Below are positions 6,940-12,877 of a DNA stretch of 15,494 nt, one piece after another. The notes beneath the pieces were generated by a model. It was not told the origin of the DNA, did not search any database, and saw nothing but the letters and a program-made list of their open reading frames with translations. This DNA is from an uncultured Sediminibacterium sp. (GTDB lineage: Bacteria; Bacteroidota; Bacteroidia; Chitinophagales; Chitinophagaceae), in the NCBI GenBank assembly GCA_937907555.1, contig CALEST010000448.1, forward strand, positions 1-15,494, given 5' to 3'. The first letter of the stretch is position 1. Each line of letters begins with the position of its first letter. Both the position numbers and the translations under genes were made by a program.

Positions 6940-8262
6940 TTATCTGGCTTCCCTTATCAGGAATTTCTTCCCTTTCAGTTTTTCGTCGCGAACCGCTTTC
7001 AACAAGCCCGGTATTGCTTTTTTTCTGATAGCAATAAAGGAGTTATGGTCTTTCACAACAATCAATCCCAGGTCTTCTTTTGGTATTTTTCCCTTTTGCA
7101 AAAAGAAACCTACAATATCTACCTTATTGATTTTTTCCTTTTTACCGGCGTTAATATAAACCGTACCCCAATTAGAAGGCTTGGGCAGTTTTGCTTTTTC
7201 GGGTAATGAAAAGGCGGCAGGCGCCTCACCCAAATAATTAGGTATACTTTCCGATTCATGCAGGATAATATAAATATTTCCTGTTTTATTCATTCGGGCA
7301 GTTCTGCCATTGCGATGGGTAAACTCTGCAAAAGTGGATGGCAAATGATAATGAACGATATGCTCAATATCGGGAATATCCAGGCCTCTGGCTGCCAAAT
7401 CTGTTGTTACTAAAAACTGGGTAGTTCCGTTGCGGAATTTAATAAGTGCCTGTTCACGTTGCATCTGTTCCATCCCTCCATGAAAAACACCCGTTTCAAT
7501 ACCCATTTCCTTTAACAGACTACTGGTTCTTTCAACAGATTCACGGTGATTACAGAAGATCAACACCTGTTCTGTTCCAATGGAACAGAGTAATTGAAAC
7601 AGCGTTTTCACTTTGTCTTTTTCTTCAGACCATACAGTGAATACATCCACAGCGGGAAGGGCTTCTTCCTGTTTTAGATAATTCAGGACCGTAAGGTTTT
7701 TAGGCGTAGCAAATTCCGGAATAACAATGGACGCCGTGGCAGATACAAATACTCTTAGTGCAGCAGCTCTCACCTGTTTGGTTATATACTCCATGTCTTC
7801 CTCGAATCCGAGTGCCAGGGATTTATCAAACTCATCAAAAACAAAATGCCTGATGGCTGTTGGATCAAATGACTTTCGTTTCAGGTGATCGGCAATTCTT
7901 CCGGGAGTTCCTACCAATAGAGCAGGCGCTTCTATTAAACTGTTAATTTCTCCGGGCATATCATGACCTCCATAGGCACAGATTACTTTAAAACCGGTCT
8001 GCATTTTTTTCCAGACCTGCTCTATCTGAATAGCCAATTCTCTGGAAGGCGTAAGAATCAATGCCTGCACTTTATTCCCCTTCGGATTCAGCTGCTGCAA
8101 AATCGGAAACAAAAAAGCCAGGGTTTTTCCAGACCCTGTGGGCGAAAGCAACAACACACCATCAGCCGTTTCAAAAGCGGTCTGGGTTGCTTTTTGCATT
8201 TCATTGAACCCGGCAATTCCCAGATTATTTAAAACAGTTTGTGTTGTATCAGAAGCCTTCAT
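6940..8262 (-). CDS. DbpA-type DEAD-box RNA helicase with DEFD in motif II
   Basis: This is an ATP-dependent RNA helicase of 440 residues. The helicase core shows GFNEMQ (18-23, Q motif), SPTGSGKT (40-47, Walker A), TPSRELA (71-77), VGTPGR (117-122), DEFD (143-146, motif II, where the family normally has DEAD), SAT (174-176), TTDLAARGLDIP (286-297) and HRNGRTAR (316-323). The C-terminal 75 residues (from about 365: WGTVYINAGKKEKINKVDIV to the end) match the DbpA/CsdA RNA-binding domain. In E. coli DbpA this domain binds hairpin 92 of 23S rRNA and guides late 50S subunit assembly, so a ribosome-assembly role is likely but inferred. Length is close to DbpA (457). The DEFD change keeps both acidic residues, so ATPase activity is expected. 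The ATG at 8262 is 2 bases after the DsrE-like stop, implying tight co-translation. Confidence 0.94.
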   Translation of the reverse strand: MKASDTTQTVLNNLGIAGFNEMQKATQTAFETADGVLLLSPTGSGKTLAFLFPILQQLNPKGNKVQALILTPSRELAIQIEQVWKKMQTGFKVICAYGGHDMPGEINSLIEAPALLVGTPGRIADHLKRKSFDPTAIRHFVFDEFDKSLALGFEEDMEYITKQVRAAALRVFVSATASIVIPEFATPKNLTVLNYLKQEEALPAVDVFTVWSEEKDKVKTLFQLLCSIGTEQVLIFCNHRESVERTSSLLKEMGIETGVFHGGMEQMQREQALIKFRNGTTQFLVTTDLAARGLDIPDIEHIVHYHLPSTFAEFTHRNGRTARMNKTGNIYIILHESESIPNYLGEAPAAFSLPEKAKLPKPSNWGTVYINAGKKEKINKVDIVGFFLQKGKIPKEDLGLIVVKDHNSFIAIRKKAIPGLLKAVRDEKLKGKKFLIREAR

Positions 8263-8264
8263 GT

Positions 8265-8798
8265 TTAATATTTTAACACCGTATATCCCTGAGGAGCATA
8301 AGTAGTGATAGTAGTAACAGCAGATTGTACAATTTCGAATTCAGGTGCCAAAGTTGATGGATCTACCTTTCTTTTAAAGAGCGTCTGTCCACATACATAC
8401 AAAGGAATTCCAGCTGCTTTTAGTGCAGTAAACAGGGGTTGATTGGGATTCTCTGCACCAAACTTCTGTTTATAGGTTTCATTGTTCAATATAAAAGAAA
8501 CTGCTGGTCCATGAACCACTGCAATGATGGACAGATTTTCAGGCTTAACGCCAGCAGCAACATGCAAATTGGCAATTCGGGCTATATTTTCGAAATGTTC
8601 ACTGATTTCTTTTGCATTGGCAGAAGGACTGATAATATCAACCAGAATTTTATACTTGCCTTTTTTGTTAACTACTTCTTTGGTTGCCGCCACTTCAAAA
8701 ACATCACCATATCCGGTGATAAAAGGTCTAACAATTTTTTGTGCTGAAGCTTCCATTAAAAAAGTACAGGCAATCACTGCGCATAACAAGTATTTCAT
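8265..8798 (-). CDS. Exported DsrE-like protein
   Basis: The 177-residue product starts with a signal peptide (about 1-20, MKYLLCAVIACTFLMEASAQ) and the mature part resembles the DsrE/DsrF fold. It has a KYKILVDII strand (48-56), an amphipathic helix with NIARIANLHVAAG (71-83), LSIIAVVHGPAVSFIL (89-104) and LKAAGIPLYVCGQTL (126-140). In DsrE-family proteins a cysteine at the equivalent of C136 can carry sulfur. C136 is the only cysteine in the mature protein, so a sulfur-carrier or thiol role is possible but unproven. Many exported Bacteroidota members have no known function. The ATG at 8798 lies directly behind AAAGGA, too close for a standard ribosome binding site. The gene sits 26 bases after tex and 2 bases before the helicase, so it belongs to the same transcription unit. 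No other sulfur-oxidation genes are nearby. Confidence 0.8.
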   Translation of the reverse strand: MKYLLCAVIACTFLMEASAQKIVRPFITGYGDVFEVAATKEVVNKKGKYKILVDIISPSANAKEISEHFENIARIANLHVAAGVKPENLSIIAVVHGPAVSFILNNETYKQKFGAENPNQPLFTALKAAGIPLYVCGQTLFKRKVDPSTLAPEFEIVQSAVTTITTYAPQGYTVLKY

Positions 8799-8824
8799 TC
8801 CTTTAATATTTCTTCTAATTTACA

Positions 8825-11077
8825 TTATTTACCAAACTTCTTTTTCAATGCCTGTAATGCATCAGTCACATTCATATTGCTCAGGTCTTCTTCCTTCTTT
8901 AGGGGTTGATTAGAACGCTTGTGCTGTGCCATATCCTTACGACCTCCTATACCCGCCGCCGGCGCAGCTTCCGTTTGCTTAATAGAGAGTGCAATCCGCT
9001 TGCGTGCAATGTCTACTTCCAGCACTTTTACATTCACTTTCTGGCCCAGTTTCAGTGCTTCGCTTGGATCAGAAATATAACGATGGGCAATTTCACTCAC
9101 GTGTACCAATCCATCCTGCTTCACTCCTATGTCTATAAACGCCCCGAAACGGGTCAGGTTGGTCACCACACCTGGCAATACCAATCCCACTGTAACTTCT
9201 TCTATTGAATAAATATTGGCAAATTCAAATTGCTCCAATTCTGATCTTGGATCCAGACCCGGCTTCTGCAATTCCTTGATAATATCATTCAATGCCAGCA
9301 AACCAATCTGCTCTGTTACGTATTTTTTGGGATCAATTTGTTTTAAAAGCGATTCATTTCCAATTAAAGCTTCAACACTGGTTCCCAGATCAGCTGCCAT
9401 TTTTTCTACTATTGGATACGCTTCAGGATGCACGGCACTTGCATCCAACGGATGTTTTGCCTTAAGGATTCTTAAAAAGCCGGCGCATTGTTCAAAAGCC
9501 TTGGCGCCCAGTCTTGGCACTTTCAGCAACTCTTCTCTGGAATGAAACGCACCAATTGATTTTCGGTGTTTAATAATATTATCTGCCACCGATTCATTGA
9601 TACCACTTACATAGCTCAGCAATTGCTTGCTCGCTGTATTCAGGTTTACCCCAACGGTATTTACACAACTTACCACCGTCTGATCTAGTTTTTCTTTCAG
9701 TCTGAACTGGTTTACATCATGCTGGTACTGTCCTACTCCAATACTCTTGGGATCTATTTTCACGAGCTCTGCCAATGGGTCCATCAATCTTCTGCCTATA
9801 CTTACAGAACCTCTCACGGTAATATCGTAATCAGGGAATTCTTCTCTTGCAATTTCAGAAGCAGAATAAACCGAAGCCCCATCTTCATTCACTAAAAATA
9901 CGGGAAGCCCTAAGTTCATTTTTTTAATAAACTGCTCTGTTTCTCTGCCCGCAGTTCCATCTCCAATTGCGAATACCTGAATTTCAAACTGCTTAACCAG
10001 TTGTTTAATTTTGTATTCGCTGTCGTATAGCTTACCTGCTTCGTGTACATAGATCAGGTCGGTGGTCAGCAACTCTCCGGACTCGTCCAGACAAACTACT
10101 TTACAACCAGTTCTGTAACCAGGATCAATGGCCAATACTCTTTTGCTGCCGAGCGGCGCACTCAATAGTAGCTGACGCAGATTCTCTGCAAATACATTGA
10201 TGGCTTCTTCATCGGCCTTCTGCTTTAACGCAGACCGGTATTCACTTTCCAGGCTGGGTTGCAGTAATCTTCTGTAAGCATCCTTAATGGCTTTCTTAAT
10301 ATGAACAGCAGCAGGGCTTTGTCCCTTCAGATAAAAATCCTCAATCATTTCAATGGCTTCTTCTTCTGAGGGAGCAATACTGATTCTCAGGAAGCCCTCT
10401 AAGAATCCACGCAAAATCGCTAAAATCCGATGCGAAGGAACTTTGTGAATGGGCTCGGAAAAATCAAAATAATCCTTGTATTTAATAGCTTCCGTTTCTT
10501 TATCGGCCAATACCTTACTCTGCAATAATGCGGTTTCCTCAAATAGTTTTCTCAGCTTGGCGCGTATATCGGCCTGTTCATTTACATTCTCTGCAATGAT
10601 ATCCCGGGCACCCTGTAATGCTTCTTCTATTGTGGTAATTTTTTCATTGAAGTATTTAGCCGCTTCGGTTTCAGGGTCTTCATTACCCTGAGCAAGTAAT
10701 ATTAAAGCCAGTGGCTCCAACCCATTTTCCCTTGCTACTACAGCTTTGGTTTTACGCTTCACTTTATAGGGCAGATAAATATCTTCCAGTTCCACAATGG
10801 AAGTAGCACCATTAATTTTAGCCTGAAGGGCTTCCGTCATTTTCCCTTGCTCTGTAATGGTCTTCTCAATAAATTCCTTACGCTCTGTAAAAGCCTGCAA
10901 GCTTTTTTGCTCATCCTGTATCTGCTGAATCTGTACTTCATCCAGATTACCCGTGCTATCTTTTCTGTATCGGGCAATAAAAGGAATGGTGGCACTCTCT
11001 GCTAATAATTCCAGTACCGTTTCAACCTGAGTAACACGCAAATTCAATTTTGCGGCAATAATTGGAGCAAAAGACAT
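8825..11077 (-). CDS. tex: Tex family RNA-binding transcription accessory protein
   Basis: Tex is a conserved cytoplasmic nucleic-acid-binding protein related to eukaryotic Spt6. It influences transcription and RNA metabolism. The 750-residue protein shows the full Tex order. The N-terminal helical domain includes ATIPFIARYRKDSTGNLDEV (29-48) and LEDIYLPYKVKRKTKA (97-112). A YqgF/RNase H-like domain begins LAIDPGYRTGCK (315-326) and continues through IGDGTAGRETEQFI (371-384). Next come SIGRRLMDPLAELVKIDPKS (426-445) and VGQYQHDV (448-455). Helix-hairpin-helix motifs lie around 485-540 (GINESVADNII, VPRLGAKAFEQCAGFLRI). The S1 RNA-binding domain is at about 631-700 (GVVTNLTRFGAFIDIGVKQD). The tail from 701 is lysine-rich. 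The first ATG of the frame (11077) fits the family N-terminus. It is second in the run, 34 bases after the exonuclease gene. Length and motifs are normal. Confidence 0.98.
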   Translation of the reverse strand: MSFAPIIAAKLNLRVTQVETVLELLAESATIPFIARYRKDSTGNLDEVQIQQIQDEQKSLQAFTERKEFIEKTITEQGKMTEALQAKINGATSIVELEDIYLPYKVKRKTKAVVARENGLEPLALILLAQGNEDPETEAAKYFNEKITTIEEALQGARDIIAENVNEQADIRAKLRKLFEETALLQSKVLADKETEAIKYKDYFDFSEPIHKVPSHRILAILRGFLEGFLRISIAPSEEEAIEMIEDFYLKGQSPAAVHIKKAIKDAYRRLLQPSLESEYRSALKQKADEEAINVFAENLRQLLLSAPLGSKRVLAIDPGYRTGCKVVCLDESGELLTTDLIYVHEAGKLYDSEYKIKQLVKQFEIQVFAIGDGTAGRETEQFIKKMNLGLPVFLVNEDGASVYSASEIAREEFPDYDITVRGSVSIGRRLMDPLAELVKIDPKSIGVGQYQHDVNQFRLKEKLDQTVVSCVNTVGVNLNTASKQLLSYVSGINESVADNIIKHRKSIGAFHSREELLKVPRLGAKAFEQCAGFLRILKAKHPLDASAVHPEAYPIVEKMAADLGTSVEALIGNESLLKQIDPKKYVTEQIGLLALNDIIKELQKPGLDPRSELEQFEFANIYSIEEVTVGLVLPGVVTNLTRFGAFIDIGVKQDGLVHVSEIAHRYISDPSEALKLGQKVNVKVLEVDIARKRIALSIKQTEAAPAAGIGGRKDMAQHKRSNQPLKKEEDLSNMNVTDALQALKKKFGK

Positions 11078-11111
11078 AATCAGTTTTCAATTTTAGGGAG
11101 GCGAATGTAGA

Positions 11112-12443
11112 TTATTCCGTTATACGTACCACACGATGAGGATATCTTTCCAGATATTTCCTAAGCATCGATTTAATAACTTCATTTTCAGCGTAGGGAG
11201 TAACGGCTTCCTTTATGGCAGCTGCATAAGTGGGTTCCAAAGGTTCAGCCACTTCCAGATGGTCAATGGTTCCCATCCCCACAAACTTTCCTTTCTCTAC
11301 CAAAATAGCTGTATTCTTTTCTTTAATGATATAAGATGCTTTTTCTTCTGCAATCCATGCTATTGCTTTTTCTACCTGCTGATTGTGCAACTGCACATCC
11401 GGCCATTCGTTGGGAATGGTTTTATCCAGAAAACAAAGAGCAGGATGCAATTCAAATTCCCTTACCCATTTCCAGAGTTCACGATGCGCGTCGGCCAGGA
11501 GAGAAAATGCCTGAACAGGCTGCGTGTTTTTATGTTTCTTGTCTATCGCCAACCGCAAATACCCACGGTTATCTTCAAAAAGATAAATACCCCACAACTG
11601 CTCAAATCTTTTCTGACTTTTGTTAAACGCTGGCCATAGTCTTTTGATTTCTATGCTTTCCAGCAAACTGGCTATAAATTCAGTTGGGCATACTGCATAA
11701 CGTATGCTATATATCTCCCTTAAAAAGTCCTGTCTTTTTTTACTGAGATCAAGACCTGTAAAATGGCTCAATACTCTTTTTTTAATGTTCTTGGCCTTAC
11801 CTACGTATACTACTTTGTCTTGCTTGTTATGGAAATAATAAACACCAGGCTCCTGAGGTAGGTCATGCAAAAAATGACCCGGCAAATTAGGAGGCATCAG
11901 CTGCTCTCTGTTTTCTTTTTGCAACATTTCCTTCACCAGTCGCTCCCCATTGTTCTGGAGCACCATGTCCAGAATTTTAGCAGTAGCTTTTGCATCTCCA
12001 CCTGCCCTGTGGCGATTCTCTATTTCAATATTCAGTTGCCTGCACAAATGCCCCAGACCGTATTTGGGAAATCCAGGAAATACCTTTCGACTCAATCGGA
12101 TAGTACAAAGCTTGGGGGTACTTAATTCAAAGCCCGCTTCCTTTAAATGATGCTTTACAAAGCTGAAATCAAAATTTACATTATGCGCTACAAAGACCCT
12201 GTTCTTCAATAAGTTATAAATCTGAGGAGCCACTTCGTGAAAAGAAGGCGCTGCTTCTACCATGGCATTGGTAATGCCTGTCATTCCAATTACAAACGGA
12301 GGAATGGGCTGGTGTGGATTGACCAGTGTTTCATACACCCCTTCAATTTCAGTTCCGTTGTGCAAAACAATTGCTATTTCCGTAATCCCGTGCTGGCTGG
12401 GAAATCCCCCCGTTGTTTCAATATCTACTACCGCAAATCGCAT
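11112..12443 (-). CDS. DEDDh 3'-5' exonuclease fused to a GIY-YIG (UvrC/Cho-like) nuclease domain
   Basis: Two nuclease domains lie in one 443-residue chain. Residues 1-165 are a DnaQ/Pol III epsilon-like DEDDh exonuclease. The acidic pair is D7 and E9 (VVDIETTGG), D92 is in AHNVNFDFSFV, and H145 with D150 is in NRHRAGGD. Residues 195-275 are a GIY-YIG domain of the UvrC N-terminal/Cho type: GVYYF (200-204), VYVGKAKNIKKRV (212-224, with the conserved arginine at 223) and LLESIEIKRLWPAFN (260-274, metal-binding glutamate at 262). In UvrC and Cho this fold makes the 3' incision next to DNA lesions, so a DNA repair role is inferred. Residues 275-443 contain no domain I can name and no UvrC-type endonuclease or helix-hairpin-helix motif that I recognise. 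The start ATG at 12443 fits the exonuclease N-terminus. This is the first gene of the minus-strand run and is divergent from the lipoprotein gene. Related exonuclease/GIY-YIG fusions are known in bacteria, so the architecture is not new in itself. Confidence 0.92.
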   Translation of the reverse strand: MRFAVVDIETTGGFPSQHGITEIAIVLHNGTEIEGVYETLVNPHQPIPPFVIGMTGITNAMVEAAPSFHEVAPQIYNLLKNRVFVAHNVNFDFSFVKHHLKEAGFELSTPKLCTIRLSRKVFPGFPKYGLGHLCRQLNIEIENRHRAGGDAKATAKILDMVLQNNGERLVKEMLQKENREQLMPPNLPGHFLHDLPQEPGVYYFHNKQDKVVYVGKAKNIKKRVLSHFTGLDLSKKRQDFLREIYSIRYAVCPTEFIASLLESIEIKRLWPAFNKSQKRFEQLWGIYLFEDNRGYLRLAIDKKHKNTQPVQAFSLLADAHRELWKWVREFELHPALCFLDKTIPNEWPDVQLHNQQVEKAIAWIAEEKASYIIKEKNTAILVEKGKFVGMGTIDHLEVAEPLEPTYAAAIKEAVTPYAENEVIKSMLRKYLERYPHRVVRITE

Positions 12444-12459
12444 GGCTGCAAGATAAGAT

Positions 12460-12485
12460 TTGTAATATTCTGATAAAAATTACAA
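12460..12485. repeat. Perfect 7-bp inverted repeat, operator-like
   Basis: TTGTAAT (12460-12466) and ATTACAA (12479-12485) form a perfect inverted repeat with a 12-base spacer, spanning 26 bases. It begins 17 bases upstream of the exonuclease gene start and 64 bases before the lipoprotein start. The size and symmetry fit a dimeric repressor or activator site. A further TTGTAA occurs at 12511-12516. The region is AT-rich, so chance occurrence cannot be excluded. Confidence 0.35.
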
Positions 12486-12500
12486 CTAATGATAAAAATT
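12471..12500. repeat. Exact 11-bp direct repeat, 19-bp period
   Basis: TGATAAAAATT occurs at 12471-12481 and again at 12490-12500, a shift of 19 bases, or nearly two helical turns, so both copies would face the same side of the DNA. It overlaps the right arm of the inverted repeat and lies within the 105-base divergent gap 12444-12548. A short odd palindrome, ATTGTAACAAT, follows at 12510-12520. Together these suggest a shared control region for the two divergent genes. No protein partner can be named from sequence. Confidence 0.4.
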
Positions 12501-12548
12501 CGTCTCCTGATTGTAACAATTCAGAAGTCAACCCGTTTAATAGGTTAT

Positions 12549-12812
12549 ATGAATACAAAAGCTGCTTTTCAACCGATTTCCAAACAAGTGCTCCTTGGCT
12601 CTTTGGTAATAATCTTCGGATTCAGCGCCTGTCATTCCCCTGAACAGGCTGTAAAAATCATAGGTAAAAAAGCCCAGCAAAAAGTAGGACAGCTTTGTGC
12701 TGGCTCCAATCTCAATCCCAAAGATTGCCTGCCGGAAATGGATGATGTTTTTGGATCTCCCTCTCTTTCCAATCAATTTTCCGATAAAACAGAGATCATT
12801 TCTACCTGGTAA
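12549..12812 (+). CDS. Small probable lipoprotein, unknown function
   Basis: I do not recognise a family. The frame from ATG 12549 encodes 87 residues. The N-terminus MNTKAAFQPISKQ is followed by a hydrophobic stretch LLGSLVIIFGFSAC (15-28) ending in a lipobox-like site with C28. The serine and alanine at -2 and -1 are normal, while phenylalanine at -3 is unusual but may be tolerated. The mature part of about 60 residues is polar, with KIIGKKAQQK (37-46), then C50 and C60 ten residues apart (LCAGSNLNPKDC), which could form a disulfide, and an acidic stretch MDDVFG. An ATG at 12489 would add 20 residues before the signal sequence and seems less likely. The gene lies 65 bases before valS on the same strand. 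An opposite-strand frame covers the same DNA but shows no such organisation. Existence is moderately supported. Confidence 0.6.
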   Translation: MNTKAAFQPISKQVLLGSLVIIFGFSACHSPEQAVKIIGKKAQQKVGQLCAGSNLNPKDCLPEMDDVFGSPSLSNQFSDKTEIISTW

Positions 12813-12854
12813 ATAACCCAAATAGAGAATTCCTTACAGCTCCTTCAGTTTCCT

Positions 12855-12862
12855 TAAATTTG
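12855..12862 (+). promoter_or_regulatory. Bacteroidota -7 promoter element before valS
   Basis: TAAATTTG matches the Bacteroidota primary-sigma -7 consensus TAnnTTTG perfectly. It ends 15 bases before the valS ATG, so transcription would start near 12868 with a leader of about 10 bases. The expected -33 TTTG element 17-23 bases upstream is not visible (only TTCC-like sequence), which lowers confidence. If real, valS has its own promoter independent of the lipoprotein gene. Confidence 0.4.
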
Positions 12863-12877
12863 CAGCCAATTGATTTT

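Noticed and set aside
8524..8913. 129-codon plus-strand frame spanning the DsrE-like/tex junction
   Set aside because: It is antisense to two well-supported genes. A hydrophobic patch in the middle comes from the reverse complement of the signal-peptide region.
11136..11639. 167-codon open frame on the plus strand
   Set aside because: It lies wholly antisense to the exonuclease/GIY-YIG gene, and its translation is rich in Phe, Cys and His without any domain. It is a shadow frame.
12537..12821. 94-codon minus-strand frame over the small lipoprotein
   Set aside because: It has no signal peptide or motif. The plus-strand frame has an ordered signal sequence and lipobox, so only that one is kept.
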